This document shows, in pieces, positions 52,701 through 62,284 of a stretch of 64,000 nucleotides of DNA (positions are counted from its first letter, which is position 1; each line of letters begins with the position of its first letter). The DNA is taken from positions 62,001 through 126,000 of the forward strand of contig JACQPN010000023.1 in the NCBI GenBank assembly GCA_016207515.1, in the 5' to 3' direction. Below the pieces are notes generated by a model. It was not told where the DNA came from. It worked only from the letters and a program-made list of their open reading frames with translations, and did no database searches. This DNA is from Euryarchaeota archaeon (GTDB lineage: Archaea; Thermoplasmatota; SW-10-69-26; JACQPN01). A program made the translations under genes and the position numbers.

Positions 52701-55700
52701 AGCGATGCTACGAAGCGGCGGCTGAAGGCCGAAGAGGGCGAACGAGGAGAATTGTCGGAGTGTCACGGAATACCTGTAGTATCCGTCGATAGGCAGTGGC
52801 GCGAGAAGGGTCGCACGGATGTCAGAGCGGACAAGTTCGCCATCCGAGTATTCGGCGAGTCGTACCGAGGCGGGGTCGAGGTGGCGCTCGTCAAAGTATG
52901 ACGCCGACACACGGAGGTCGGCGTTCATCTCCTTGATCAGCGCGTTGAGCGCCACCGTGTCGGCTTCCTCCCCATCGATTGTGGCGCGGACGGTGAAGAA
53001 CATGCCGGGTTCTTCGGACGATAGAAGCCCAGCGAGCAGATCTGTCAGGTTCGAGGCATCGACTTCGACCGGTGGCGTCGCAAGGTTTCCTTCGCGAGTC
53101 TCAAGGGTCAATGCGACGTTCGTCGCGGCGGCGCCGAATCTGATGGTGGTTTCGTCGAGCGCGGCCTTCGCCGTCGCGGCGTTGATCGTCGTCACCGTGA
53201 TGTTCGCATCGGTCTCGGCCGCGGCGATTCCTATTGCGTACTGGGTGGCGACGGTTTCCTGGATCTTCCCCGTCGAAACGGTCGCGGCGACCGTAGTGTT
53301 CGTGCTCGCATTTGCCCTTAGGCTCGTCACGTGCACTGGCACTCGGGTCGTGAGGCCGGCCTTGGAGGCCGTGACGAACACCGTGCCGTCTTGTGAGCCG
53401 GCCGTGAAAACGCCGCCCGACGGCGTGATGGAGCCCAGACTGACGTTATCCACCTCCCAACTTACGTTCTCAAGCGGGACGGGGTTATGGTTCAGGTCAT
53501 GACCCGCGGAGACGAATTGCATGCTTGCGCCCGTTGACAGCGTGGCCGTCGATGGTGTCACGGAAATCTCGGCGAGTGTTCCCGCGATGACCTCGATACG
53601 GGCCGTCGCCGCCGCGTTTCCTATCCTAGCGGTGACGTCGGTGGTTCCTACCTTGAACGCTTTGAAAACGCCTCCCGAGGAAAACGTGCCGACGGTGGGA
53701 TTCTGGGCCGCGAACTTGGCGGCGACTCCACCCACCTCGTTGCCTTCGTCGTCGTAGCCTGTGACGGCGATGAACTGGTCCGCGCCGGCGGGCATCATCG
53801 CGAAGTCGGGCGCGATCTCGATGCGCGAGACGAAAGCGGATTGGGTGATCGCCTCGACGGTCGATCTGCCGGAGATGCCGCTGCCGGTCTCCCTCGCTTC
53901 CACCGATGCAGATCCATCCGAAAGGGCCCGGAATGCGCCCGTCGCCTGGTTCACTACACCGACATCGGTGTTGTTCGAGCGCCACGTGAACCGCGCCGAG
54001 GGGACGACGTTGCCATCGCGGTCCGAAGCCACGGCCTTGAAGGAGAGGGCGCCGGGCACGACGACGCGTCCGCTTGCGGGACTGACCGCGACCCTAGAGA
54101 CCGGCCCATGGATGGTGAACGAGACCGAATCCGCGAAGCTGTTCCCCGCCTCGTCAGTGACGGTCAGCGTGATGGTCTTTGCACCGGTCGAGGCGAATGG
54201 GATGCGGTCGCCTGCCTGGCATGGGAAATCGATCGGGTCTTCGGACGTCGTGCAGGTCTTCGAGACTATCGAGGACCCGGTTCCGCCGGCCCGGAAGTCG
54301 AGCGTCACGTTCTGCGAGCCGATGGATTCGCCGGACCTCGGGGAGACGATCCTGACGGTCGCCGGGACCGTGTCGATGGTCAGCGAGGACGCGTCGTTGA
54401 GGCTTGAAGGGTTTCCTGCCAGGTCTGCCGCAAAGATCTCGATTATCGCGTCGCCTTGCTCGTCTTCCGCGTCAACCTCGTACGTGTACGAGAAGACCAG
54501 GTTCGACTCCTGTTCGAAAGCCGCAAGGTTGCCGTTGATCGTGACGATGGGCGGCTCTGCGACCGGCTCGTCGCTCACGAATGTCAAAGTGACCTGCCCG
54601 GCCGTCGAGATTTGCGGCTCGACATGAAGCTCGGCCAAGGCCGGTGGGATCGTATCGACCGTGAAGGAGACGGCTTTTTCGAACACGTTGGCCGCCTGGT
54701 CAGCGACCCGCACAACGATGCGCTTCTCCCCTTCGGACGCGAAATCGAAGGTGTCCCCCGAGATACAAGCGGAAAACGGGTCGCCGTCTACGCTGCATTC
54801 TCTCGACACCACGTGAGTACCGGTTCCATCATCGTCGAAAAGGAGTGTGATCGACCGCACGTTCACGTGGTCACCGTCGAAGGGTGCTCGGAAATCGATC
54901 TCGGGCGGCACCGTGTCCACGGTGATGTCGACCGATTCGACCTTTGCGTTTCCGGCCGAGTCCTTCACCCGTATCGAAAGGGTCTGCAATCCATCGCCGG
55001 GGAATTCGAGATCCGTCGCAGCGGTGCATGGGATCCACCCTTGACCGTCGGAGAGGTCGCATGACCTTGATGCGACGCCCGAAGTGTCGTCGGAATCCGT
55101 GAAGTTCAGGAGGATCCTCGTCGAGTTGGAGATCAGCGCCTGGGTCGGCGAAAGGACGAGCAGTTCTGGCGGGGCCCGGTCCTGCTTGACGGTGGTCGTC
55201 CTGTTCTGTCCGGTGTTCCCGACAGAATCAACACCCCGGTGGGTGACCTCATAGGAACCGTCCGTGGCGATGGAGAACGGGTTGGTGAGAGGCGTCGGCG
55301 CGGGGCCGTATGTCTCGAAAGTCGTCGAAACGCAATCCATGGTCTCATCTTCGCACGAGACGCCAACAGTCACGTCGGTCACGAACCACCCGTTCTCGCC
55401 GTCCGGCGCCTCAGGGTCGGTGACCACGAAGGTGCTCGGTGCAACCGTATCAATCGTGAATAGGCCCACCTCGTGTTCCAGTGGGTGGCCGGCAAGGTCG
55501 GTGCCGGTGACCAAGACCGATGCCGCGCCCTGTTCGTCCAGGGCGGAAACGTGGTAGATGAAGGTGAAGTTCAGGTCCGCACCGCTCTGGAAAGGCGCTG
55601 AATCCCCGTTCACGGTCACCTCAGGGGCGGCCTCCAAGGCCTCGGAAGACTGGATCGTGATCGTCAACGGCCCCACCGTGGTCGCGGCTGCGGAAGCACT

Positions 55701-58586
55701 GATATCGGTGACGGAAGGTGCTGATGTGTCGATATCAAACGTCCGGTTCAGGGGCCCTGCTAGGTGGCCTGCGTTGTCCTCCACGTACCACTCGAAGCGG
55801 TGCGATCCGTCCCCGGTGACCGTCACAGGGCCCTCGTAGTCCTCGTAGTCGGCGCCATCGATGCTGAAGTTCGCGTGGGCGTCTTCGGGGAAGGAGATGA
55901 ACACCTCGACATCGGAAACGTAGATGGCGCGTCCACCGAGTCGATCACCGGTGAGGATGACCGTCGTGTTTGGCGCAGACCGGTCGATGATGAAGTTCAC
56001 GTTCTGAGCGGCCTCGGCAAGGCCGTTACCGGCCTCGCTTTGGAAGGTCAGATTGTGACTGCCATCCGCGGTCACAGTGAAAGGGGCCGAGTACACGGTC
56101 ATGGGTCCCCCGTCGAGAGCGTAGGACGTTGAAGCACCGCTCGGTCCGGACGTCCTTGACAGGGAGACGTCGACGGCCGTCACATAGATTTCGTGGGCAC
56201 CTACGCCCCCCGTAAGCGTTGCCGTGGTCGTAGGCGTCGTGCGGTCGATCTTGAAGTCGCGTGCAGCCGTGGCGGTGTTTTGAGCGGCGTCCCTCGCGCT
56301 AAAGACCACTTGGTGCGTGGCGGACTCTGAGCAGACGGAATCTAGGGTGGTATCGCCGGCGAAATAGAAGGGGGCCCCGCCATCGACGGACGCGCTCCAG
56401 TTGGTGATGCCCGACGAGGGCCCTGGATCCTCTGCCTCTAGGATCGGACTCACGCAGCTCGTGAACCAGTCCCCTGAACCGAGCGTGCCACTAAGCGTCA
56501 GCGCGGCCTCGGGTGCGACCGTGTCTATGACGAGCGTGGTCGTATCGACGTGAGTGCCGGTATTCCCGCTGCCGTCGGTGACGTCGATTGCAATCTCGGC
56601 GCTCCCTTGTTCGTCGAAGTCGTCGATTCGGTAATCGAATACTATGGAAGCCCCGGAGTGGCTAGCGAAGCTCGCCGGGTCCCCGTTCACCGTGAGTCTG
56701 GGGCCAAGGCCGTTCGCAGGCCTAAAGAGGACGATCTCGGAAAGATGTCCGCCGGGAGCGCCGCCTCCGAACAACAACGCCGCGCTTCCCGTCCACACCG
56801 CGGCGGCGGATTCTCGACCGGGCGCCAGTTCGACGTCAAGAACCGTGATCTTCTCCAGGCCAGGGTCATACTCGACGATCTGGTCAACTTCCGCAGCGCC
56901 CTCAACGCCTCCGAAAACGAAGGCCTTCGTGCCGTCCGATGCGATACTCGCGGCGTGCCGAGCCGAAGGGAGGACGGAGGCAATCGTCATAGCGACGTCT
57001 GTCCTAGGGTCGTAGCGGACGATCTCGTCCAGCGCGGTGGACCCGTCGTCTCCGCCGAGCACGAATGCGTGGCTCCCGTTCCAGAAAGAGCTTGCCGACA
57101 TGCGCCCCGAAGGAAGGGAAGCGCCCATCGTGACCAACGTGTCCTCGAACGGGTCGAACATGAGTATGTCGTCGAGGCGCGTCCCGTCGTGGCCTCCGAA
57201 AAGAAGTACGTGTCGGCCGTCCCAGACGGCGGCCATGTCGTATCGTGGCGTTGGAAGGGTGGCGACCATCGGCGTGATCGTGTCTTCCATGGGGTCGTAG
57301 CGTAGTATCTCATTCTTGAACGCTCCATCCCAACCGCCGAAGATGTAGGCTTTGCCCGCGGCCCAGACAGCGCTCGTTCCGTAGCGCGCACTGGGGAGGA
57401 CGGCATCCATCACCGTCGTCTCATCGGCAACGGGGTCGTACCGGACGATGGCGTCAGTTCTCCCGCTTGGAAGCGCTCCGCCGAAGATGTAGGCGTTTGA
57501 TCCGTCCCACACGGCGCTGTGGATTCGGGTCGCTCCGGGAAGTCGAGCGCCGGCCACGGCGAGCGTGGTCTCATCGGTGCCGATTGCGATCGTTTCCGAG
57601 AAGTCGAGCGAGATCGTCACATTGCCTGCCTTGGCGGGGTTAGGGGAGGCGGATATCGAGACGAGTTGCGGAGCCGCCGTGTCGACCACCGCTTCAAGTA
57701 CCTCTGGCGTACTCATGAGGGCCACGTCGTCAAAGGCCTTCGCGCGTAGCACGAGCGTCCCATCCACGCCGCTCGGGACTTCGAAGAATCCGGCGCCTGA
57801 CTCTTCACCGTCGTCGAACCGTTGGATCTCGTGGACGGTTTCGAGGTTCGTCCCGCTTAGAAGCTCGATCTGGAACTTCTGGAGGGGACACCCGTCGGTG
57901 AATCCGCTTGGACACGTGTCATGCGCGGCGAAGAGGTAGCGAAGGTCCTGGCCGACTTGCCAAGTGGCGATCGGGGGATCGAGCGCAAAGACGGTGATCG
58001 TGGGCGGCGTACCGTCGACGTAGACCATCGGTTGTTGCGCGGGCCCGACGGAGTGGTCCTCCGACGCGCCGGTGGAGCGGACCTCGAAGGAGACGATGGC
58101 ATTGTTCACGGTCGCGGCGCTTTTCTTGATGCTGAAACCCAAGGTGATCGACGACGCTTCCTTGGCGCCCTGGAATTCCAAGAAGGGTCTTCCGTCGGGC
58201 TCGGATCCTTGCGATGTGACGAAGGTGTGTGGACCGCCGCCAAAAAACACTTCTGGTACGCAGTCGACTTGGTCGTCGGTCGGACCTTCGCATGGGTCGC
58301 CAGTGGCGAATCGAGTCCCGACGAACAGGAATCCGGGCGGAACGATGAAACGTATCGTTTCGGGCGTGGCGATCAACGCGGTGTCGACGGTGAAGTTGAG
58401 GTCGAGTTGCGTAGATGCGGAGATAGGGCCACGGACGTGGCTCTTGGCGACGACGGCCGTGACCGTCCGGTGGGCTGCCTCAGCTTCGAAGGCGGTGAAG
58501 GGCAATGCCGACGTGGTAAGAAGGACGAATAGCGCCAAGGCTCTCGTGATCTTTCGGGATCGTGATGCGTCGGTGGATCGGCTCAC
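49749..58586 (-). CDS. Giant (2,945 aa) surface protein: kelch propeller nested in Ig-like domain, Big_2-like repeats, TM, cytosolic tail
   Basis: GTG 58586 overlaps the AbrB-gene stop (GTGA). A signal peptide is followed by an N-terminal beta domain (40-200) and Ig-like modules. A six-blade kelch propeller (about 344-628; AYIFGG, LLFGGHDG) sits inside one Ig-like domain. Next come OmpL47-like repeats with YVTAVDVSLS or YVSDVEVFIS, IDT-type Ig repeats, and Big_2-like domains in two blocks around a 200-residue domain resembling the halobacterial PGF-pre-PGF region. Near 2768-2790 lies a transmembrane helix (LFMWLTLGLGAVVGGESLVLA), then a 155-residue basic/Ala-rich tail with three KSxAxxR motifs. 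The layout is that of a surface receptor or adhesin; function not established. Confidence 0.85.
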   Translation of the reverse strand: MSRSTDASRSRKITRALALFVLLTTSALPFTAFEAEAAHRTVTAVVAKSHVRGPISASTQLDLNFTVDTALIATPETIRFIVPPGFLFVGTRFATGDPCEGPTDDQVDCVPEVFFGGGPHTFVTSQGSEPDGRPFLEFQGAKEASSITLGFSIKKSAATVNNAIVSFEVRSTGASEDHSVGPAQQPMVYVDGTPPTITVFALDPPIATWQVGQDLRYLFAAHDTCPSGFTDGCPLQKFQIELLSGTNLETVHEIQRFDDGEESGAGFFEVPSGVDGTLVLRAKAFDDVALMSTPEVLEAVVDTAAPQLVSISASPNPAKAGNVTISLDFSETIAIGTDETTLAVAGARLPGATRIHSAVWDGSNAYIFGGALPSGRTDAIVRYDPVADETTVMDAVLPSARYGTSAVWAAGKAYIFGGWDGAFKNEILRYDPMEDTITPMVATLPTPRYDMAAVWDGRHVLLFGGHDGTRLDDILMFDPFEDTLVTMGASLPSGRMSASSFWNGSHAFVLGGDDGSTALDEIVRYDPRTDVAMTIASVLPSARHAASIASDGTKAFVFGGVEGAAEVDQIVEYDPGLEKITVLDVELAPGRESAAAVWTGSAALLFGGGAPGGHLSEIVLFRPANGLGPRLTVNGDPASFASHSGASIVFDYRIDDFDEQGSAEIAIDVTDGSGNTGTHVDTTTLVIDTVAPEAALTLSGTLGSGDWFTSCVSPILEAEDPGPSSGITNWSASVDGGAPFYFAGDTTLDSVCSESATHQVVFSARDAAQNTATAARDFKIDRTTPTTTATLTGGVGAHEIYVTAVDVSLSRTSGPSGASTSYALDGGPMTVYSAPFTVTADGSHNLTFQSEAGNGLAEAAQNVNFIIDRSAPNTTVILTGDRLGGRAIYVSDVEVFISFPEDAHANFSIDGADYEDYEGPVTVTGDGSHRFEWYVEDNAGHLAGPLNRTFDIDTSAPSVTDISASAAATTVGPLTITIQSSEALEAAPEVTVNGDSAPFQSGADLNFTFIYHVSALDEQGAASVLVTGTDLAGHPLEHEVGLFTIDTVAPSTFVVTDPEAPDGENGWFVTDVTVGVSCEDETMDCVSTTFETYGPAPTPLTNPFSIATDGSYEVTHRGVDSVGNTGQNRTTTVKQDRAPPELLVLSPTQALISNSTRILLNFTDSDDTSGVASRSCDLSDGQGWIPCTAATDLEFPGDGLQTLSIRVKDSAGNAKVESVDITVDTVPPEIDFRAPFDGDHVNVRSITLLFDDDGTGTHVVSRECSVDGDPFSACISGDTFDFASEGEKRIVVRVADQAANVFEKAVSFTVDTIPPALAELHVEPQISTAGQVTLTFVSDEPVAEPPIVTINGNLAAFEQESNLVFSYTYEVDAEDEQGDAIIEIFAADLAGNPSSLNDASSLTIDTVPATVRIVSPRSGESIGSQNVTLDFRAGGTGSSIVSKTCTTSEDPIDFPCQAGDRIPFASTGAKTITLTVTDEAGNSFADSVSFTIHGPVSRVAVSPASGRVVVPGALSFKAVASDRDGNVVPSARFTWRSNNTDVGVVNQATGAFRALSDGSASVEARETGSGISGRSTVEAITQSAFVSRIEIAPDFAMMPAGADQFIAVTGYDDEGNEVGGVAAKFAAQNPTVGTFSSGGVFKAFKVGTTDVTARIGNAAATARIEVIAGTLAEISVTPSTATLSTGASMQFVSAGHDLNHNPVPLENVSWEVDNVSLGSITPSGGVFTAGSQDGTVFVTASKAGLTTRVPVHVTSLRANASTNTTVAATVSTGKIQETVATQYAIGIAAAETDANITVTTINAATAKAALDETTIRFGAAATNVALTLETREGNLATPPVEVDASNLTDLLAGLLSSEEPGMFFTVRATIDGEEADTVALNALIKEMNADLRVSASYFDERHLDPASVRLAEYSDGELVRSDIRATLLAPLPIDGYYRYSVTLRQFSSFALFGLQPPLRSIAVTGPASVVAGTTEVYELRGANDIGDWAPLSKYTTVFLAPTQAGGYDVCHTEGVVTGCKRVQVVSDVLAKIKITGPEFLPTGTSGRFDLFGFDQFGNSVSLLRSDIYFEAPTDPGTTTFTYSELGLTASILVEIVAGLDSISVTPIGVAVPAGGQLALRANGADAFGNRVPVSPGWKSTCGTVSRDGVFTAPLAVGECVVSAFAGLTVGDARIHVVSSALRRIVLSPEKAEVEVGREVSIVATGLDLFDNEVGLSGAYGLQWTSDCGDIDDSGRFKAPSIVTVCNVVVKQAGIAASIPIRILGAPLARLTLDPAKASMLAGDTLEFHATAFDGFGNVLEAETSFSAIRGTLNGATYVAPFMPGDDIVTVSVGNAKASSKVRILPNSQIATQSIDATRGTFGYYKEAYAARLAHREDYPSSWQKAELSGEAGSDYLESSDGQAYLYGVFRPKPTPVEFDGAVLTSRNVLGALTSVAGGETTHSIGGLALRSIPPSSAHVGLEAVDVSGLRGTATRRDDFADGRLYLETTASSGTATATRTSTILEGTMHVDVRTSLRSGAGDLVTIETVAELPATPGSWLATTDADGTIKAIPIEETDLLTFTLEGRTNRWFAVYDPNSTEVAGLVLSGDVSKATLHLEGRVLILTIDHAGVSEVVAAEYLLAYRVKSSAATRYAGVMELARQDAEEIGVVYLASDRMAAVGWAGSKAQIDVASETGITDWWSGLNGVDDTWTIGVYAGSEQAKKPVRLILPAEIMRSGGLELALDGLRLDSTSVGAAADDTSLIITLPIPHFSLRTVQIKTIVPGVPPLFMWLTLGLGAVVGGESLVLARMVLRSRAARRGAGDEDDAFPSPIGVPQVALAKSNAVARALGSTASPARPASTSVATPLGAANAQATLAAAKSNAVMRALAAGPTKSPPPEAAKGGLVAPSSRSFDVLSRSAKTGTEPVMKSQAALRGMKDAGPPATIVSKADAEREKRAKDQKE

Positions 58587-58960
58587 TTATCAACCGCCTC
58601 CGTTCCCTTCTTCATGCCTTCGCGGGCCTCGAGGGTCCCAATCGGCTCAGCCCCGAGTTTCGCGGGGGCGGTCTGCGCTGGAAGGGCGTGGGCCGGCTGA
58701 GGACCAGAGGCGGCGTCGGTTCCTTCGGGGTCGGCTCCGGCATTCTCGGGTGTGACCGCCGTTTCGGTGCGTCCACCGCGGACGACCTTGACGACTTTCA
58801 ATACCACGAAGTCGCCTTCCGCGATGTCATGGAGTTCACGGATCTCTTTGGGGATGGTGATTTTCGAGTTCTCGTAGACACGCCGCGTGAATTCGACATG
58901 GGCGGCGTCGCTGCCTGAGGAAGAAACGTGTGCCCTTCGCCTACGATGCCCCGCCGCCAT
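58583..58960 (-). CDS. AbrB/SpoVT-type DNA-binding protein
   Basis: 125 residues from ATG 58960 (136 if GTG 58993 is used). Residues about 20-60 form an AbrB swapped-hairpin domain (VEFTRRVYENSKITIPKEIRELHDIAEGDFVVLKVV), preceded by a basic stretch (GHRRRRAHV). The rest is Ala/Pro-rich and probably disordered. Archaeal AbrB-like proteins act as transcription regulators or antitoxin-like DNA binders. The stop codon overlaps the start of the giant surface-protein gene (GTGA), so it likely regulates its own operon, but no operator could be identified. Confidence 0.8.
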   Translation of the reverse strand: MAAGHRRRRAHVSSSGSDAAHVEFTRRVYENSKITIPKEIRELHDIAEGDFVVLKVVKVVRGGRTETAVTPENAGADPEGTDAASGPQPAHALPAQTAPAKLGAEPIGTLEAREGMKKGTEAVDK

Positions 58961-58993
58961 TCTCTTGTGCCCCTTCCGGAAAGGACCCTTCAC

Positions 58994-59358
58994 GACGAGT
59001 GAAGGCTTTTCACTTTCCTCGATCCGTTCCCGTGTCAGCGTATCCTCTAATAAACCTGATTGTGCGCCGGTTATCCAAAAACGGGGTATGCAAGGGAACG
59101 GTTGCGACCAAACGGTTGATTGGTGGCATTAGGGCACCAAGACCGGCGACGGCGCCGAGTCCGACCGGGCGTGGGCTCCGGGCCTATGGCCACCGTTTTG
59201 CTCCAGGGTGAGAAGTGGCATCCGTGGTTTCGTCGGGGGATACCATCGGCGCCGTTCCCGGATCCGGGACCTACCGGCCGACGCAAGGGGCGGTGCAGAC
59301 GGCGCCGCAGTCGAAACCCACATAAGACATTAGGAGTATCGTCGGTTCCCGTGTGCCT
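58994..59358. other. Divergent intergenic region between the AbrB gene and pyrG
   Basis: About 365 bases with no supportable gene. It contains the TATA-like box for the minus operon and repeated AACGGTTG sequences near 59097-59120. ATAAGACATTAGGAG at about 59322-59336 may be part of the pyrG promoter and leader. Confidence 0.4.
59048..59055 (-). promoter_or_regulatory. TATA-like box of the AbrB/giant-protein operon
   Basis: The minus strand reads GTTTATTAG here, with a start point expected near 59022, about 30-60 nt before the candidate start codons. Confidence 0.45.
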
Positions 59359-60993
59359 ATGAAGTACATCGTGGTCACGGGCGGTGTCTTGTCAGGTCTT
59401 GGCAAGGGCATCACCACTTCTTCCATCGGTCGCCTCTTGAAAGCCCGCGGCGTGCGCCTCGCTGCGGTGAAGATCGATCCGTACGTGAATTGCGACGCGG
59501 GCACGATGAACCCGTTCGAGCACGGCGAGGTCTTCGTCCTGGACGACGGCGGCGAGGTAGACCTCGATCTTGGGAATTATGAGCGTTTTCTCTCGGACAA
59601 CATGAGCCGGCAGTCGAACATCACCACCGGCACCGTGTACAAGAGCGTCATAGAGAAGGAGCGACGCGGCGACTATCTCGGAAAGACCGTCCAGATAATC
59701 CCCCACGTCACTAACGAGATCCGCGAGCGGGTCAAACGGGTGGCGAAGGACGCCGATGCGGAGGTCTGCCTCATCGAGGTCGGCGGCACCGTCGGCGATA
59801 TCGAGTCGATGCCGTTCCTCGAGGCGTTGCGCCAACTGCGCATCGAGGCCGGGCGCGAGAACATGGTCTTCATACACACCACACTCGTGCCGGTCCTTGG
59901 CGTCGTCGGGGAGCAGAAGACGAAGCCGACGCAGACAAGCGTCAAGGAGCTTCGATCCCTTGGGATCGACCCCGAAATGATCGTCTGCCGCTCCTCCGAA
60001 CTCCTCGAACCTAAAACGAAGGCCAAGATCGCATTGTTCTGCGATGTCGACGAGCGGGCGGTGATCGGCGCTCCCGACGCCCGCACGATCTACGAAGTCC
60101 CGATGACGCTCGCCGAGCAAGGTGTCGACGAGTGGCTCATACGACGCCTTTCGATAGAGGCGCACGAGAACGACCTCTCCGATTGGCGCTCCTACGTGGA
60201 ACGGATCGTGAACCCGAAGTTCTTCGCGGAAGTCTACGTCGTCGGCAAGTACACTCACCTCGCCGACTCGTACCTGTCGATAACGGAGGCGTTCACGCAC
60301 GCTGGTGCGGAACTCAACACGCGCGTCAAGGTCCGTTGGGTCGACGCCGAGCAGTTCGAGAAAGACCCGTCGAAGGTAGCCGAAGTGCTCCAGAACGCGC
60401 ATGGCATACTCGTCCCCGGCGGGTTCGGCTCGCGCGCGACCGAAGGGAAGATGCTCGCGATCAAGTACGCCCGCGAGGCGGAGATACCGTTCCTCGGCAT
60501 CTGTTTCGGCTTCCAACTCGCCACCTGCGAGTTCGCTCGGAGTGTATGCGACCTTCAAGGCGCGAATTCGACGGAGGTGAATCCGGACACGCAGCACCCG
60601 GTCATCGATATCCTGCCCGAGCAGCGCACCGTACAGGGCCTCGGGGGGACCATGCGCCTCGGCGCCTCGCCGATCAAGATAACGCCCAACTCCAGGGCCC
60701 ATCAACTCTATGGCAAGACCGAAGCCGCGGAAAGGCACCGCCACCGCTACGAGGTCAATCCGGGCTATATCCCGAAGTTGGAAGCGAAAGGGCTTCGCTT
60801 CGTCGGAAAGGACCCGACCGGGAACCTCATGGAGATACTCGAGTTGCCTTACCACCCGTTCTTCGTCGGGAGCCAATTCCACCCAGAGTTCATGTCGCGG
60901 CCCATGAGACCCGCGCCGCTCTTCCATGGGTTCGTCGAGGCCGCCAAGGAACGGATGTTGCGATCGGGCATCCATGAAGCAGTGAAGGCGTAA
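59359..60993 (+). CDS. pyrG: CTP synthase
   Basis: 544 residues from ATG 59359 (GTG 59353 is two codons upstream). It aminates UTP to CTP, using glutamine ammonia. The synthase domain has [18 protein letters not shown] (ATP loop), [38 protein letters not shown] and GTVGDIES; the glutaminase domain has [12 protein letters not shown], the catalytic Cys in [13 protein letters not shown] and the His/Glu pair in SQFHPEF. The usual GICLGMQ here reads GICFGFQ, but the Cys is kept. The first of a likely transcription unit with the adenylate kinase and the CDP-alcohol transferase, whose substrate would be a CTP-derived lipid. Confidence 0.95.
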   Translation: MKYIVVTGGVLSGLGKGITTSSIGRLLKARGVRLAAVKIDPYVNCDAGTMNPFEHGEVFVLDDGGEVDLDLGNYERFLSDNMSRQSNITTGTVYKSVIEKERRGDYLGKTVQIIPHVTNEIRERVKRVAKDADAEVCLIEVGGTVGDIESMPFLEALRQLRIEAGRENMVFIHTTLVPVLGVVGEQKTKPTQTSVKELRSLGIDPEMIVCRSSELLEPKTKAKIALFCDVDERAVIGAPDARTIYEVPMTLAEQGVDEWLIRRLSIEAHENDLSDWRSYVERIVNPKFFAEVYVVGKYTHLADSYLSITEAFTHAGAELNTRVKVRWVDAEQFEKDPSKVAEVLQNAHGILVPGGFGSRATEGKMLAIKYAREAEIPFLGICFGFQLATCEFARSVCDLQGANSTEVNPDTQHPVIDILPEQRTVQGLGGTMRLGASPIKITPNSRAHQLYGKTEAAERHRHRYEVNPGYIPKLEAKGLRFVGKDPTGNLMEILELPYHPFFVGSQFHPEFMSRPMRPAPLFHGFVEAAKERMLRSGIHEAVKA

Positions 60994-61035
60994 AGTGGCT
61001 AGACCAGGCATCCGCGAACGGGCAAAGGCGCCACC

Positions 61036-61602
61036 ATGAAAGCACCCGCGCGCCTTGTGGCACTCACGGGAACGCCGGGCGTAGGAAAGAGCGCTGCCGC
61101 CGCCCTCCTCGAAAGAGAGTTCTTGGTGATCCACTTGAACGAACTCGTCCGCTCGAGCGGTGTCGGGGAGGGCCGCGACCGTCATCGCCAAAGCCTTGAG
61201 GTCGACCCACGTCGACTGGCCGCGCCGCTTCGACGCGCCGTCGGGCTCGCTTCGCGGGGCGCCGGACCGTCGTCGCAGGCGATCGTCGAGGGGCATTTGA
61301 GCCATCTCGTTCCGGGGATCTCCCGTGCGATCGTATTGCGGCTTTCCCCCCGGGTACTGCGGCGGCGTCTCGCCGCGAGACGCTGGAGGAGGACGAAGAT
61401 CGAGGAGAACGTCGAGGCCGAGGGGATGGGCATCATCGCGGACGAATGCCGCACCCTCGACGACGCATGCGAGATCGACGTCACGGGCATGACCAGGGCA
61501 CAAGTCGCCGCATCTGTGCGCCGCCTCGCCCGCTCCAGCCGACCGGCAAGAAGATACGCCTTGGGCTCCGTCGACTGGTCGGAGGACGATTCATGGTACT
61601 AG
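61036..61602 (+). CDS. AK6/Fap7-type adenylate kinase
   Basis: 188 residues. A P-loop (VALTGTPGVGKSAAAALL), the Walker-B-like region VEGHLSHL, and a broken lid with RLSPRVLRRRLAARRW and KIEENVEAE define the archaeal/eukaryotic AK6 (Fap7) family, which transfers phosphate between ATP and AMP and assists small-subunit ribosome maturation. The C-terminal 25 residues (SSRPARRYALGSVDWSEDD) are an archaeal extension. The gene overlaps the next by 10 nt. Confidence 0.9.
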   Translation: MKAPARLVALTGTPGVGKSAAAALLEREFLVIHLNELVRSSGVGEGRDRHRQSLEVDPRRLAAPLRRAVGLASRGAGPSSQAIVEGHLSHLVPGISRAIVLRLSPRVLRRRLAARRWRRTKIEENVEAEGMGIIADECRTLDDACEIDVTGMTRAQVAASVRRLARSSRPARRYALGSVDWSEDDSWY

Positions 61603-62225
61603 AACAGCACGCGGAAAAGGTCGGGTCCGTCTTCGGTCCGGGCGTCGCCCTTTCGAGGATGCTCGGACTCTCGCCGAACGCCGTCACCGTGCTCGCGTTC
61701 CTCCTTTCGCTTGTCTCGGCCGCGCTCTACTACTATGCGCCAACAGGCGGCCGGAGCCTCCTCCTCGCTGCGGCGGGGACCCTTTTCCTGTCCGCCTATC
61801 TCGATGCCGTCGACGGGCGGCTTGCGAGGGCCACGGGTCGAAAGACGCGCGCGGGCGATTTCCTCGATCATGCGCTCGACCGTTTCTCTGACGTCGCGTT
61901 GGTCATGGCCATAGGGCTTTCCGGAGTGGCCGATGAGAGGGTCGCCCTGGCAGCACTGGCCGGGATGCTCCTTGCCAGCTACATGGGGACACAGGCGCAG
62001 GCGGTCGGCGTTGGGCGCAATTACAAGGGCCTCGCAGGTCGGGCGGACCGGCTCTTCGTGCTCTTCATCGCGTCGATGCTCGATTTTGCCGCCGTCTCGA
62101 CGCCTTTTGCGGCGCGAAGCTTCCTCGAACTCGCCTTGTATTACATCGCGGTGTTTGGCTCGCTCACGGCGCTCGAGCGTTTTGGTCAGGCGTGGAAAGA
62201 TCTCAGCAAAAACCCGCCTCAATGA
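61593..62225 (+). CDS. CDP-alcohol phosphatidyltransferase (probable archaetidylinositol phosphate synthase)
   Basis: 210 residues from ATG 61593 with GGAGGACG upstream, overlapping the AK6 gene by 10 nt. Six hydrophobic spans and the family signature DGxxARxxxxxxxxGxxxDxxxD appear as AVDGRLARATG and GDFLDHALDRFSD, all Asp residues intact. Archaeal members beside AK6 typically make archaetidylinositol phosphate from CDP-archaeol and inositol phosphate; a glycerol- or serine-using enzyme cannot be excluded. It uses a CTP-derived substrate, which fits pyrG upstream. Confidence 0.88.
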   Translation: MVLEQHAEKVGSVFGPGVALSRMLGLSPNAVTVLAFLLSLVSAALYYYAPTGGRSLLLAAAGTLFLSAYLDAVDGRLARATGRKTRAGDFLDHALDRFSDVALVMAIGLSGVADERVALAALAGMLLASYMGTQAQAVGVGRNYKGLAGRADRLFVLFIASMLDFAAVSTPFAARSFLELALYYIAVFGSLTALERFGQAWKDLSKNPPQ

Positions 62226-62284
62226 ACCCGGGACCGGAAAACGCGCTCGGTGATGGATGTCGGCGATCGCCAATCGCCCGTACC

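Noticed and set aside
59392-61503. A 703-residue open frame on the minus strand opposite pyrG
   Set aside because: It is antisense to a fully supported CTP synthase, has a composition typical of high-GC shadow frames (Arg/Asp/Leu-rich) and no domain.
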